Shown one piece after another: positions 53,209 through 62,239 of a DNA stretch of 64,000 nucleotides (position 1 is the stretch's first letter; each line of letters begins with the position of its first letter). The notes under the pieces are model-generated. The model searched no databases and was not told the DNA's origin. It worked only from the letters and a program-made list of their open reading frames with translations. A program made the position numbers and the translations under genes. The DNA is from Marinobacter salsuginis (GTDB lineage Bacteria; Pseudomonadota; Gammaproteobacteria; Pseudomonadales; Oleiphilaceae): NCBI RefSeq assembly GCF_009617755.1, contig NZ_BGZH01000001.1:1240001-1304000 (forward strand), read 5' to 3'.

Positions 53209-53843
53209 TTTCCAGTCCAGTTTGTAAAATTCTCAAGCAGCTGCAGTCCCGCCCGGGCACTTTTCTCCGGGTGGAATTGCACCGCAAAAATATTGTCTCG
53301 CGCTACCGCTGCTGCCAGGTCGACACCATAGTGGGTGCGGCCCGCCATATCGGCGTTACCCTCGGCCTCCGCGTAGAAGCTGTGCACGAAGTAGAAACGG
53401 TCCCCGTCGGGAATGTTGTGCCACAGGGGGTGATCCATGGCCTGCTGCACCTGGTTCCAGCCCATATGAGGGACCTTCAGGCGCTCACCATTCTCCGTCA
53501 GATGGTCACCGAAATAACGCACTTCCGAGGGGAACAGGCCGATACAGTCAACGCCACCATTTTCCTCGCTGCGGGACATCAGGGCCTGCATGCCAACGCA
53601 GATGCCAAGAAACGGGCGATCCTGAGAGACTTCACGAACCAGATCCACCACCCCAAGGCGATGCATTTCCGCCATGCAGTCGCGAATGGCACCAACGCCG
53701 GGGAGGATGACACGGTCGGCTTCACGGATTTTCTGGGCGTTGTCAGTGACCAGTACGGTGGTATCTGGGGCAACGTGCTCTACCGCTTTTTTGGCAGAGT
53801 GAAGGTTACCCATGCCGTAGTCGATTATGGCAACGGTTTTCAT
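53202..53843 (-). CDS. hisH: Imidazole glycerol phosphate synthase glutaminase HisH
   Basis: Class I glutamine amidotransferase, 213 residues, that feeds ammonia to HisF. The nucleophile C82 is in [12 protein letters not shown], and the His-Glu pair is in VQFHPEKS. The N-terminal [18 protein letters not shown] is typical. It lies 71 bp downstream of hisB with no clear terminator or promoter in between, so one transcript is likely. Confidence 0.98.
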   Translation of the reverse strand: MKTVAIIDYGMGNLHSAKKAVEHVAPDTTVLVTDNAQKIREADRVILPGVGAIRDCMAEMHRLGVVDLVREVSQDRPFLGICVGMQALMSRSEENGGVDCIGLFPSEVRYFGDHLTENGERLKVPHMGWNQVQQAMDHPLWHNIPDGDRFYFVHSFYAEAEGNADMAGRTHYGVDLAAAVARDNIFAVQFHPEKSARAGLQLLENFTNWTGKC

Positions 53844-53914
53844 GATTGTTGCGGTGTCCTTGATTGACCGGCCACAACTGACCGGTTAAAGCGAGCCTTC
53901 TGGTGACGAGCCTT

Positions 53915-54508
53915 TTACAACGAGCCTTTGGTGGACGGCGTAATGCCAGCCATGCGCTCGTCCATTTCAATCGCCATACGCAGGGCACGACCGAAGGCCT
54001 TGAACACGGTTTCAATCTGGTGGTGGGTGTTTTTGCCCTTCAGATTGTCGATGTGCAGGGTCACCATGGAGTGGTTCACAAAGCCGTGGAAGAATTCCTC
54101 GAACAGGTCAACGTCAAAACCGCCCACGGCGCCACGGGTATAGGGCACATCCATCATCAGGCCCGGGCGGCCGGAAAGATCGATAACCACACGGGAAAGA
54201 GCCTCGTCCAACGGCACATAGGCGTGGCCATAACGGCGGATACCCTTTTTGTCGCCAACGGCCTGCTTGAAGGCCTGGCCAAGGGTGATACCGATGTCTT
54301 CAACGGTGTGGTGGTCATCGATGTGCAGATCGCCCCTGGAAACGATATTCAGATCAACCAGGCCATGACGGGCAATCTGGTCCATCATGTGCTCCAGAAA
54401 GGGCACGCCGGTGTCGAAACTGGATTTACCGGTACCGTCGAGATCAATCTCAACGGTGATCTGGGTTTCAAGGGTATTTCTTTCTACCCGAGCCTTGCGT
54501 TCGGCCAT
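53915..54508 (-). CDS. hisB: Imidazoleglycerol-phosphate dehydratase HisB
   Basis: Mn-dependent dehydratase of histidine synthesis, 197 residues, monofunctional (no HAD phosphatase domain as in E. coli HisB). Two metal motifs are present: [13 protein letters not shown] with [13 protein letters not shown], and [22 protein letters not shown] in the repeat half (key His residues given). The ATG follows GGAG; a frame nine codons longer is unlikely. First gene of the his group. A TATAAT on the minus strand at 54566-54561 may be its -10. Confidence 0.97.
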   Translation of the reverse strand: MAERKARVERNTLETQITVEIDLDGTGKSSFDTGVPFLEHMMDQIARHGLVDLNIVSRGDLHIDDHHTVEDIGITLGQAFKQAVGDKKGIRRYGHAYVPLDEALSRVVIDLSGRPGLMMDVPYTRGAVGGFDVDLFEEFFHGFVNHSMVTLHIDNLKGKNTHHQIETVFKAFGRALRMAIEMDERMAGITPSTKGSL

Positions 54509-54646
54509 GGGGACTCCGTGACAATTGAGCGGCATAACGCCGGAAAAATTCTATCCGACGATTATACCTTTTATGTCCGCCGGAGTCCCACAACCGGTTT
54601 AATCGCTGCAATAGCGAAACGCGGTTATTCAGCAGACCGGGTCTTG

Positions 54647-55108
54647 TCAGAAAGCCTTTTTGAGGTTGTTCATGTAGGTGTCCACGAGACTGTTGAACTC
54701 GTGTTTGATAACCGGGCTGATTGCCAGTTTGAGCAGGCTTGGCAGGGGCACCGTCAGCTCTGCACTGGTCTGGAATTTCACGGCCGTGGCATTGTCGCCC
54801 TTGGGTTTAATGGTCCAGGAACCGCTTACAACGCCGTTGCCTTCGCCTTTTACCGGCTCCCAGGTAATCCTTCCGGCGTCTTTGTCCGAATGGTATTTGC
54901 AGGCGTAAACGGACTGGATGGCGTGCTTGTCGACACCAACTTTTTCCATTTCCCAGCGGTAGGTGTTGTCGCCGAGGTCGGTCAGTTTGTGAACCTTGGG
55001 AAAGTGACTGGCTGAACGTGGCACATCGGCCAGCAGATCAAATACTTCATCATAGCCTCCGGGAATCTCAAGCTCCCGGTTCAGCTCAATAGAGACGGTA
55101 ATAGCCAC
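54647..55108 (-). CDS. SRPBCC family protein
   Basis: Cytosolic protein of 153 residues with the START-like fold: IELNRELEIPGGYDEVFDLLADVP at the start (helix after strand 1), KVHKLTDLGDNTYRWEM, and a C-terminal helix HEFNSLVDTYMNNLKKAF. Ligand unknown. The longest frame begins at a TTG directly beside AAGGAG, which is too close; the GTG two codons later has 6-bp spacing and is taken as the start. It is transcribed toward hisB (138 bp gap) and diverges from asmA. Confidence 0.82.
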   Translation of the reverse strand: MAITVSIELNRELEIPGGYDEVFDLLADVPRSASHFPKVHKLTDLGDNTYRWEMEKVGVDKHAIQSVYACKYHSDKDAGRITWEPVKGEGNGVVSGSWTIKPKGDNATAVKFQTSAELTVPLPSLLKLAISPVIKHEFNSLVDTYMNNLKKAF

Positions 55109-55301
55109 GGCCAACTCCTTCTTGTGTTTATAGGTATCAATGTAGTCGGAAAATCAAGGACGTGTATTTTGGCCCAACACTACCGCATTGTCATACTCCT
55201 GCGCTGTTAATTTGTTAACCCTGCGTTATCCTTTGGGTCATTGGCGTCGGTATTCGCCGCGAATACTGCAAGCTCCCAACATTAGGAAGGAAGCCTGAAT
55301 C

Positions 55302-57467
55302 ATGAAAGCCGTCCGTTATGTGCTGATTGGTATCGTTGCACTCATCGTTCTTGCTGTGGCTGCCGTTGCCATCGCCATGGCCGTGATCAACCCCAACGAC
55401 TATAAGCCTCAGATTGAACAAGCCGTTGAAGATGCAACGAACCTGGACCTCATCCTTGAGGGCGACATTGGCTGGTCTTTTATTCCACTCGGTCTGGAGC
55501 TGAATTCCGTAGAAGCCACACTGGAGGGTGATCGCTTTGTGGCCCTGGAGCAGTTGGTTGCCCAGATCGATTTCTGGTCGCTTATTGCCATGTCGCCACG
55601 GGTAAACACCTTCGTGCTGGACGGGTTGGACGCCCGGCTGGAAGTGGACGAACAGGGCAACGGCAACTGGACCAGAATCATGCCCGAGGATACAGCCGGA
55701 GCGGCAACGGAAGAATCAGCCGGCACCCAGGATGAGCAGGCTCAGGAAGGTGAAGGAGCCGGCGGCGAGCCCTTGAACTTCAACGTTGAGAACGTTCAGA
55801 TCAGTAATGCCCAGGTGCACTACACGGACAAGAGCACCGGACAATCGGTCACTCTGGAGAACTTCACCGTTAACGCCAGCAATATCACCCTGGGTTCCGA
55901 GTTCCCGCTGGAAATCGGATTCCGGGTTGCCACTACCCAGCCCACGTTTGAAGTGAATGGCAGCATCAGCGCCCGCCTCGCTGCCAACGAAGCGCTCAAC
56001 GAATTCGCCGTATCCAGCCTGAATGCTGTGTTTGACATGACCGGCGAGCCGTTCGGCGGCAAAGAGGTCACTGCTGAACTTGGCGGCTCTGCCCGGGCGA
56101 ATCTGGAAAACGAAACCGCCACTCTGAGCGGCTTTACCGCCAGCCTGGCCAACCTGAACCTGTCTACCGATCTGGATGTCTCCGGATTCGGCAACAAGCC
56201 AACCCTGAGCGGCAAGATCTCCATCGCTGAGTTCTCGCTGAAAGACCTTCTGAACAACCTCGGCCAGCCTGCAGTGGAAACCAGCGATGCGGACGTGCTT
56301 GAAGCCATCGCATTCTCCACCGGAATTGGCGGTCCGGCGGGCAAGGTGGAACTCACCAATCTGACCATCAAACTGGATGACACTACGTTCAATGGCTCTG
56401 GCAGTTACAACCTGGCCGATTCGGGCATCGTCTTCAACCTTCAGGGTGACCAGTTGAATGCCGACCGCTACCTGCCACCCAAGGCAGAGGGGGAAGCCGA
56501 GGAAGCACCTACTAACCAGGAAACCGCGGCAACTGGACCGGAGGGCGACCTGCTGCCCCTGGAGACCCTTCGCAGCCTGTTGCTGGATATTGATCTGGGT
56601 CTCGGACAGCTGATCGTCAGTAACCTGACCATCAACGAAATCAAGGCGAGCACTACCGCGAAAAACGGCCTGCTCAAAATTGATGAGTTCAGCGGCAAAC
56701 TTTACGAAGGCAGCTTTGGCGCCAATGTGACCATCGACGCCCGCAGCGACAACCCGAAATGGACCGTGGCTTCAGACGTTACCAACGTTCAGACCCTGCC
56801 CCTGCTCACCGATCTTGCGGAGGTAGACATGCTCGGCGGCGGTGCGAACCTCAAAGTGAACGCCACCACCACCGGTAACCGAATCTCGTCACTGCGCAGC
56901 AATGCTGACGGCCAGATCAGCTTCAACCTGGCAGAGGGCGAGTTCCGTCGCATGAACCTGACCCGCATGGCCTGCCAGGGCATCGCACTGGTCAACCAGG
57001 AAGATCTGACAACCACAGACTGGGGCACCAGCACGCCGTTCAACGACATGCGTGGCACCCTGGACATTAACGGCAACACTCTGAATAACACCGATCTGGT
57101 CGCCGCACTGGCCGGCATGCGCCTTGAGGGCAACGGTACCGTGGATATGGCCCAGAGCCAGCTGGATTACGAAGTGGGCCTGAGAATCGTCGGTGAGATC
57201 CACAGGGACGAGGCCTGCCGTGTCACCGAATACGTGGAAAACGCGGTTATTCCTGTAGAGTGCCGGGGCAACTTCGCCGAGGACCCGGCCGGCCTGTGTT
57301 CTTTCGACGGATCCCGCTTCCGGGACACTCTGAAAACCATTGCGGAAAACGCTGCCAAGGCAAAAGCCCGAGAGGAAGTCGACAAGGCAAAAGCCAAGGC
57401 GGAGGAAAAGGTGAAAGAAAAGGTTCAGGAGCAACTCGGCGATAAACTGAAAGGTCTGTTCAACTGA
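55302..57467 (+). CDS. asmA: AsmA family protein
   Basis: Large inner-membrane-anchored periplasmic protein of 721 residues, of the AsmA/TamB-like group tied to lipid transport and outer-membrane assembly. One N-terminal membrane helix (about 7-27), then INPNDYKPQIEQAVEDATNLDL and LEGDIGWSFIPLGLELNSV typical of AsmA, long beta-rich repeats, an acidic linker (about 125-150) and the C-terminal SQLDYEVGLRIVG segment. A Lys/Glu-rich charged tail (about 685-721) ends the protein. AGGAAGG precedes the ATG. mutY starts on its stop codon. Confidence 0.92.
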   Translation: MKAVRYVLIGIVALIVLAVAAVAIAMAVINPNDYKPQIEQAVEDATNLDLILEGDIGWSFIPLGLELNSVEATLEGDRFVALEQLVAQIDFWSLIAMSPRVNTFVLDGLDARLEVDEQGNGNWTRIMPEDTAGAATEESAGTQDEQAQEGEGAGGEPLNFNVENVQISNAQVHYTDKSTGQSVTLENFTVNASNITLGSEFPLEIGFRVATTQPTFEVNGSISARLAANEALNEFAVSSLNAVFDMTGEPFGGKEVTAELGGSARANLENETATLSGFTASLANLNLSTDLDVSGFGNKPTLSGKISIAEFSLKDLLNNLGQPAVETSDADVLEAIAFSTGIGGPAGKVELTNLTIKLDDTTFNGSGSYNLADSGIVFNLQGDQLNADRYLPPKAEGEAEEAPTNQETAATGPEGDLLPLETLRSLLLDIDLGLGQLIVSNLTINEIKASTTAKNGLLKIDEFSGKLYEGSFGANVTIDARSDNPKWTVASDVTNVQTLPLLTDLAEVDMLGGGANLKVNATTTGNRISSLRSNADGQISFNLAEGEFRRMNLTRMACQGIALVNQEDLTTTDWGTSTPFNDMRGTLDINGNTLNNTDLVAALAGMRLEGNGTVDMAQSQLDYEVGLRIVGEIHRDEACRVTEYVENAVIPVECRGNFAEDPAGLCSFDGSRFRDTLKTIAENAAKAKAREEVDKAKAKAEEKVKEKVQEQLGDKLKGLFN

Positions 57468-58534
57468 TGCACGACCGTTTCGCCGACAAGCTGCTGCAAT
57501 GGTACGACAGCCACGGCCGGCATGACCTGCCGTGGCATCACAACCGGAACGCCTACCGGGTGTGGGTCTCGGAAATCATGTTGCAGCAAACCCAGGTAAC
57601 CACCGTTATCCCCTACTTCGAGGCGTTCATGGAACGCTTCCCGGACGTCCATGCCCTGGCCGAAGCCCCCGTAGATGATGTGCTCAGCCACTGGTCCGGC
57701 CTGGGATACTACGCCCGGGCCCGTAACCTGCAAAAAGCCGCGCAGACTGTTGTTCAGGACTTTGCTGGTGAGTTTCCACAAACCCAGGAAGAGCTCGAAT
57801 CCCTGACCGGCATCGGCCGCTCCACAGCCGCCGCCATCCTGGCCCAGGCCTTCGGCATTCGCGCCGCCATCTTGGATGGCAACGTCAAACGGGTGTTGGC
57901 GCGCTACCATGCGATCCCCGGCTGGCCCGGACAGACCGCCGTCCTCAATCAACTCTGGCATCGGGCGGAAGAGCATACTCCTGAACAGCGGGTGCGTGAC
58001 TACACCCAGGGCATCATGGACCTGGGCGCCATGGTTTGTACCCGCAGCCGACCGGCCTGCGAGAGCTGCCCGCTGCAAGAAGGCTGTACGGCCTACGCTC
58101 AGAATGAAACCTCACTCTATCCCGGCTCCAAACCGAAAAAGGCCAAACCGGAGAAAACCACCTGGATGGTTATCATCGAGGACGGCGAGGGGCGCATCCT
58201 GCTGGAGCGTCGCCCTCCCAGTGGCATCTGGGGCGGCCTCTGGAGCCTGCCGGAACTGGACCCGGCTTACGGGGCCGACGAACTTCAGGAGGCCTGCGAG
58301 CAGAGCCTGGGGCTGGATTGCGGAGAGCCGGAGCTGATCAGCGGCTTTCGCCATACCTTCTCCCATTACCACCTGCACATTCAGCCGGCCCGCCTGAACG
58401 TCACTGGCCGAGCCAACACCGTTGCAGACAGCGATCATCTGAAATGGCTGCACCGCCATGAAGCCCTCAACCTCGGTCTGCCGGCGCCGATCAGGTCGCT
58501 ACTTACCGAACCGGAGCAAGCTGCCTTGCTTTGA
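57467..58534 (+). CDS. mutY: Adenine DNA glycosylase MutY
   Basis: Base-excision enzyme removing A opposite 8-oxo-G; 355 residues. HhH-GPD glycosylase with catalytic E36 (SEIMLQQTQV) and the Asp in AILDGNVKRVLAR; the HhH is LESLTGIGRSTAAAIL. The [4Fe-4S] cluster motif C-X6-C-X2-C-X5-C lies in MVCTRSRPACESCPLQEGC. The C-terminal NUDIX-like domain (about 225-345) reads the 8-oxo-G. The ATG overlaps the asmA stop (TGATG). yggX follows, the conserved partner. Confidence 0.97.
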   Translation: MHDRFADKLLQWYDSHGRHDLPWHHNRNAYRVWVSEIMLQQTQVTTVIPYFEAFMERFPDVHALAEAPVDDVLSHWSGLGYYARARNLQKAAQTVVQDFAGEFPQTQEELESLTGIGRSTAAAILAQAFGIRAAILDGNVKRVLARYHAIPGWPGQTAVLNQLWHRAEEHTPEQRVRDYTQGIMDLGAMVCTRSRPACESCPLQEGCTAYAQNETSLYPGSKPKKAKPEKTTWMVIIEDGEGRILLERRPPSGIWGGLWSLPELDPAYGADELQEACEQSLGLDCGEPELISGFRHTFSHYHLHIQPARLNVTGRANTVADSDHLKWLHRHEALNLGLPAPIRSLLTEPEQAALL

Positions 58535-58609
58535 TCTGGCCGGCCAACGCCCTCACCCGCAACGATCTGTTATCATCACCGCCAGCAACATTTGCCAACA
58601 GGAGCCACC

Positions 58610-58882
58610 ATGAGCCGTACCGTTTTCTGCCGCAAATACCAGAAAGAACTGGAAGGCCTGGACTTCCCGCCCATGCCCGGCGCCAAGGGCCAGGATATCT
58701 TCGAGAATATTTCCAAGCAGGCCTGGGAAGAATGGCAGGCCCAGCAGACCATGCTGATCAATGAGAAACATCTGAGCCTGATGGACCCGAACACCCGCAA
58801 GTACCTGCAGGCGCAGATGGAACATTTCTTCAATAACGAACCGTTCGACAAGGCCGAGGGCTACGTTCCACCGGAACAATAA
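58610..58882 (+). CDS. yggX: Oxidative damage protection protein YggX
   Basis: Small cytosolic Fe(II)-trafficking protein of 90 residues that protects Fe-S clusters. Conserved N-terminus [21 protein letters not shown] with C7, [19 protein letters not shown] and the C-terminal EGYVPPE are family marks. The ATG follows AGGAGCCACC. It lies 75 bp after mutY, whose own Fe-S cluster may need such protection. A strong promoter for tRNA-Phe begins 61 bp after its stop. Confidence 0.96.
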   Translation: MSRTVFCRKYQKELEGLDFPPMPGAKGQDIFENISKQAWEEWQAQQTMLINEKHLSLMDPNTRKYLQAQMEHFFNNEPFDKAEGYVPPEQ

Positions 58883-58943
58883 CCCCGGATTGATCAAAGC
58901 CTGAGCATGCCTGAAAAGATTCGGAAATTTTTCCGGCTCAGCC

Positions 58944-58972
58944 TTGACTCAATACATCGAAACCGGTTTAAT
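58944..58972 (+). promoter_or_regulatory. Promoter of tRNA-Phe
   Basis: -35 TTGACT (58944-58949), 17-bp spacer, -10 TTTAAT (58967-58972), then a GC-rich discriminator AGCGCCCCG as in stringently controlled stable-RNA promoters. The tRNA begins about 25 bp beyond the expected start. Confidence 0.8.
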
Positions 58973-59003
58973 AGCGCCCCGTTGCACAGCAGTAGCGCAA
59001 CAT

Positions 59004-59079
59004 GCCCGGATAGCTCAGTTGGTAGAGCAGGGGATTGAAAATCCCCGTGTCGGTGGTTCGATTCCGCCTCCGGGCACCA
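59004..59079 (+). tRNA. tRNA-Phe (GAA)
   Basis: A 76-nt cloverleaf with acceptor GCCCGGA/TCCGGGC, D-arm TAGCTCAGTTGGTAGAGC, anticodon stem GGGGA/TCCCC with loop TTGAAAA (anticodon GAA), T-arm GGTTCGATTCC and an encoded CCA end. No integrase or att duplication is seen beside it. Confidence 0.97.
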
Positions 59080-59090
59080 TTAAGAATTCA

Positions 59091-59125
59091 GACAAAACCC
59101 GCCTCGTGCGGGTTTTGTCGTTTTT
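59091..59125 (+). terminator. Rho-independent terminator of tRNA-Phe
   Basis: Perfect 12-bp stem GACAAAACCCGC/GCGGGTTTTGTC with a 5-nt loop, followed by five T. Confidence 0.92.
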
Positions 59126-59144
59126 GACGCCTGAGAAAGACGAC

Positions 59145-59330
59145 TCACGCGACTCTTTGGGCATGACTCGCCCTGGGATCAATGCGCTCTTCCATCAGCC
59201 GTCGTTCACTCATGGCTCTTTTCAGTTCCGTGTAATTGGTGGGGCTCGGATCCTCTTCGTAACGCTCCTGGGCCAGTCTCGCCAGGTCACATTTATCGAG
59301 CCATTTCTCAATCAGCTCTGTCGTCTTCAT
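59145..59330 (-). CDS. Small charged hypothetical protein
   Basis: A frame of 61 residues, MKTTELIEKWLDKCDLARLA then ERYEEDPSPTNYTELKRAMS and RRLMEERIDPRA, with no membrane segment or signal and very high Lys/Arg/Glu content, probably helical. An AGG-type ribosome site (CGAGGTGG) precedes the ATG; a GTG two codons upstream overlaps it. It resembles no family I recognise. Real coding is supported by the ribosome site and by amino acid use, not by homology. Confidence 0.55.
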   Translation of the reverse strand: MKTTELIEKWLDKCDLARLAQERYEEDPSPTNYTELKRAMSERRLMEERIDPRASHAQRVA

Positions 59331-59445
59331 AGCCACCTCGTTTCGTTGAATTCACTCGGTCAGCATAAAGATCTGGCTGCGCCCTATCTCGGTTGTTTTT
59401 CGCATGAATTGTGGCGAATCGTGGAGGGCGCGGGGATCAGGAACG

Positions 59446-59470
59446 AAAAAGCCCGCATGATGCGGGCTTT
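59446..59470 (-). terminator. Rho-independent terminator of the universal stress gene
   Basis: Stem AAAGCCCGCA/TGCGGGCTTT with a 3-nt loop. On the minus strand a run of T follows (five A at 59446-59450 on the plus strand). Confidence 0.85.
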
Positions 59471-59494
59471 GGAGTGTTTACCGAGCTTTGCCGT

Positions 59495-59935
59495 TTATTC
59501 ACTAACAACTGTCACTGGTCTATGAGCATGCCTCACGACTTTTTCACTGACACTACCAAGAGTGAGACTTCTCAGCATTGAGTCGCCGCGCCGACCGAGA
59601 AACATGTGGGAGCCGGGATTTTCATCGAGATACTCGACGATTTCCTTCGCTGGGTCCCCTTTGAGCAGAACCTCCTCAGCCGGCTCAACAATCCCGCTTA
59701 CCGCCTGCTTCGCGGCATCAAATGCCTTGCGTCCGTATTCGCTGGCTTCTTCGTCTATGTCGCTCTGTGGAATACCACTTACGATCATTCTTTCGACCTT
59801 GGTGCCGGGGAAGACGGCAAGCAGTTTGAGTGGCTGGCTGGTCGCTTTGGCAAGCTCCGCTGCCATTTTGGCGGCGTGTGACGAATGCTCTGAACCGTCG
59901 CATGCGACTACGATGTTCTCAGTTCCTTGTGCCAT
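59495..59935 (-). CDS. Universal stress protein (UspA family), second copy
   Basis: UspA-fold protein of 146 residues: NIVVACDGSEHSSHAAKMAA at the start and FLGRRGDSMLRSLTLGSVSE with the ATP-binding G-2X-G-9X-G(S/T) pattern near the C-terminus, so ATP binding is more likely here than in the first usp. The ATG follows AAGGAGGGGG; a frame eight codons longer starts at that ribosome site. A FNR/ANR-type box lies 62 bp upstream of the start. It diverges from the Ca2+ antiporter gene. Confidence 0.92.
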   Translation of the reverse strand: MAQGTENIVVACDGSEHSSHAAKMAAELAKATSQPLKLLAVFPGTKVERMIVSGIPQSDIDEEASEYGRKAFDAAKQAVSGIVEPAEEVLLKGDPAKEIVEYLDENPGSHMFLGRRGDSMLRSLTLGSVSEKVVRHAHRPVTVVSE

Positions 59936-59997
59936 GTTTCCCCCTCCTTTTCTGATCAATGCTTGACCAACGTAACATTCCTGGGCACGTCCGGGGG

Positions 59998-60027
59998 TTG
60001 ACTGAAATCAATTACCTTGAGATCAAG
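59998..60027. promoter_or_regulatory. FNR/ANR-type box upstream of the second usp
   Basis: TTGACTGAAATCAA (59998-60011) matches 9 of 10 consensus positions. A second dyad, CTTGAGATCAAG, at 60016-60027 has only a 2-bp gap between arms and is not a standard FNR box. A start site for usp near 59963 would place the first box at -41.5, but the -10 there (TTACGT-like) is weak. Confidence 0.68.
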
Positions 60028-60124
60028 TGATGGAAGGCAGGGCATTTATACCTATTGCAGGAACCTGTGGCACCATCGATTCTTGCGCTGCCGAGAAGGC
60101 AATTGATGACAAGGAGTGACTGAA

Positions 60125-61078
60125 ATGCTGATGGCCATTGGGGCGATCATTGCAGGTCTGATTCTGCTGGTGTGGAGTGCAGACAAATTTGTGGAAGGCT
60201 CGGCTACCACAGCCAGCCACTTCGGGATGCCACCACTGCTGATTGGTATGGTTGTGGTGGGCTTTGGCACATCGGCGCCGGAAATGGCCGTCTCTGCGCT
60301 GGCCGCGTCCCAGGGCAACCCTGGGTTGGCGCTGGGCAATGCTTATGGTTCGAATATCACCAACATAGCCCTGATTCTCGGCATCACGGCGCTACTGGCG
60401 CCAATCGCGGTGCATTCCCAGGTCATGCGCAAGGAACTGCCCATCCTGATTCTGGTAACCGCCTTTGCCGGCTGGCAGCTTTGGGACGGCAATCTGAGCC
60501 GAATGGATGCAATCGGCCTCATGCTGGTTTTCGTGGCACTGATTGGATGGAGCATTTACCAAAGCTTCCGGCAACCGGACGATGCCCTGGCGAAAGAGAT
60601 GACCGAAGAAGTTCACGCCATGCCGTTGCGAAAAGCGCTTTTATGGCTCGTGGTCGGACTGCTGCTGTTGATTGTCAGCTCCCGCATTCTGGTATGGGGC
60701 GCCGTTGACCTGGCCACCATGTTTGGCATCAGCGATCTGGTTATTGGCCTCACCATCGTGGCCGTTGGCACCTCACTTCCGGAGTTGGCGTCATCCATTA
60801 TTGCTGCTCGCAAGGGTGAACACGACCTGGCACTGGGCAATATTCTGGGTTCCAACCTGTTCAACACCCTGGCCGTTGTGGGCATTGCAGGGCTGATTGC
60901 GCCCATGTCGGTGGCACCTGAGGTGCTTGCCCGGGACTTCCCGGTCATGGGTGCCCTCACCCTGGTTCTGTTTGCAATGTGCTATGGCTTTCGTGGAGCC
61001 GGACGCATCAACCGCTTTGAGGGCGCCGCCCTGTTGCTTGCCTTCGTGGCCTATACGGTGTATCTCTTGGCTTTTTAA
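60125..61078 (+). CDS. Calcium/sodium antiporter (CaCA family, YrbG-like)
   Basis: Inner-membrane cation exchanger of 317 residues, ten helices in two inverted halves. The alpha repeats are GFGTSAPEMAVSALAASQGN with GNAYGSNITNIALILG, and AVGTSLPELASSIIAARKGE with GNILGSNLFNTLAVVG; the Glu in each repeat binds the ion. The ATG with AAGGAG at 8-bp spacing was chosen over a GTG that overlaps that site. The LysE-family gene follows after 12 bp and may share its transcript. Confidence 0.94.
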   Translation: MLMAIGAIIAGLILLVWSADKFVEGSATTASHFGMPPLLIGMVVVGFGTSAPEMAVSALAASQGNPGLALGNAYGSNITNIALILGITALLAPIAVHSQVMRKELPILILVTAFAGWQLWDGNLSRMDAIGLMLVFVALIGWSIYQSFRQPDDALAKEMTEEVHAMPLRKALLWLVVGLLLLIVSSRILVWGAVDLATMFGISDLVIGLTIVAVGTSLPELASSIIAARKGEHDLALGNILGSNLFNTLAVVGIAGLIAPMSVAPEVLARDFPVMGALTLVLFAMCYGFRGAGRINRFEGAALLLAFVAYTVYLLAF

Positions 61079-61090
61079 GGAGCGTAAAGC

Positions 61091-61711
61091 ATGTCACTTG
61101 CAGCCTGGCTGACCTTCCTTGTTGCGGCCGTACTGATCAGTGTTTCCCCGGGCGCCGGGGCGATCAATACCATGAGCAATGGTATGCGTTACGGTGTCCG
61201 CCGTTCGCTGCCAGCCATCATGGGGCTGCAGCTGGGTTTCGGGATCCAGATTCTGCTGGTGGGTGCAGGGCTGGGGGCCATCATTGCCTCCTCGAACATC
61301 GCTTTGTCGGTCATCAAGTGGCTGGGTGTTGCCTACCTGATCTGGTTGGGCATCTCGAAATGGCGCGAACCGGTTATGGAATCCATGGATGACGACCGCC
61401 AGCCCGTGAGCGGCCACAAACGTTTCTGGAATGCAGTGTTCGTGAACCTGACCAACCCCAAGGCTACGGTCTTTCTGGTGGCCCTGTTCCCGCAGTTTCT
61501 GGTTGCAGATGCACCCCATGGCCCGCAGCTGATCACCATGGGTGTTACCCTGATCCTGGTGGATTGCCTGGTGATGCTGGGCTATGCCCTGCTCGCCAGC
61601 CAACTGTTCCGGTTCATGACCACCGCCCGCCGCCAGCGGCAGATGAACCGGGTGTTTGGTGGGCTGTTCGTTACCGCCGCGGTTGCCCTGGCCAGCTTCA
61701 AACGCGCCTGA
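61091..61711 (+). CDS. LysE/RhtB-family amino acid exporter
   Basis: Inner-membrane exporter of 206 residues with about six helices. Family marks are LISVSPGAGAINTMSNGMRYGVRRSLPAIMG (SPG motif near the start), WLGVAYLIWLGISKWR and the LTNPKATVFLVALFPQF motif in the second half. Members export amino acids or homoserine lactones; the substrate is not evident. TAAGGAG precedes the ATG. Confidence 0.92.
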   Translation: MSLAAWLTFLVAAVLISVSPGAGAINTMSNGMRYGVRRSLPAIMGLQLGFGIQILLVGAGLGAIIASSNIALSVIKWLGVAYLIWLGISKWREPVMESMDDDRQPVSGHKRFWNAVFVNLTNPKATVFLVALFPQFLVADAPHGPQLITMGVTLILVDCLVMLGYALLASQLFRFMTTARRQRQMNRVFGGLFVTAAVALASFKRA

Positions 61712-61723
61712 TATCGGCCTGAA

Positions 61724-62164
61724 TCAACGCAGGATGCACTCACGGCTCAGCTTCTGGCTGAGCGTCCTGCGCTGCTGCCGGAGACTGTTCCCCCTGTCGT
61801 TGCTATAGCCTGCCCGCAGCTTGGACTGGATCCGCTCCAGTTTGCTTCTGTAGGTTGCGCAGGTCTTCTCCAGCTCGGCATCGGCCTTTTCTTTTGCCGT
61901 TGCTCCGGAGCCCGTCGGGCGACCGGAGGCAAGCAGCCCTTCAACCTCTTTGCGGATTCCTGAAACGCGCTTGCCTTGCCCGAGATTCTCGGACATCGGC
62001 ACCGTGACAGGCGCCTGCACGTCAAGCTGCTTATGGGGAATTTCTCCAGGCGGGTAATCGGAAAAGTGCGCGACGCCCCGGCTGTCTATCCAGGTGTAGA
62101 CTTCGGCACTGACTGCTGAAGTGAGAAAAAAAGACAAAACGAGACCAGCCATCATCCTTGGCAT
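61724..62164 (-). CDS. DUF4124 domain periplasmic protein
   Basis: Secreted protein of 146 residues with a signal peptide (about 1-20, ending SAVSA). The DUF4124 domain EVYTWIDSRGVAHFSDYPPG follows at once; the rest is a basic helical region (KEKADAELEKTCATYRSKLERIQSKL) with two Cys that might pair. Function is unknown. GGGAG precedes the ATG. It converges with the LysE-family gene. Confidence 0.88.
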   Translation of the reverse strand: MPRMMAGLVLSFFLTSAVSAEVYTWIDSRGVAHFSDYPPGEIPHKQLDVQAPVTVPMSENLGQGKRVSGIRKEVEGLLASGRPTGSGATAKEKADAELEKTCATYRSKLERIQSKLRAGYSNDRGNSLRQQRRTLSQKLSRECILR

Positions 62165-62239
62165 ACGGTTCCACTCCCTGTGGTTCGGTAATTTGGTGGG
62201 GCAGTATAACGAAAAAAGCCGCTAACCTGGGGGCAAACG

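Noticed and set aside
52015..55015. Plus-strand frames of 438 and 370 codons over the his genes
   Set aside because: Antisense shadows of hisF, hisA, hisH, hisB and the SRPBCC gene.
59004..59445. Integration site at the 3' end of tRNA-Phe
   Set aside because: No integrase, no repeated tRNA 3' end and no change in gene type downstream.
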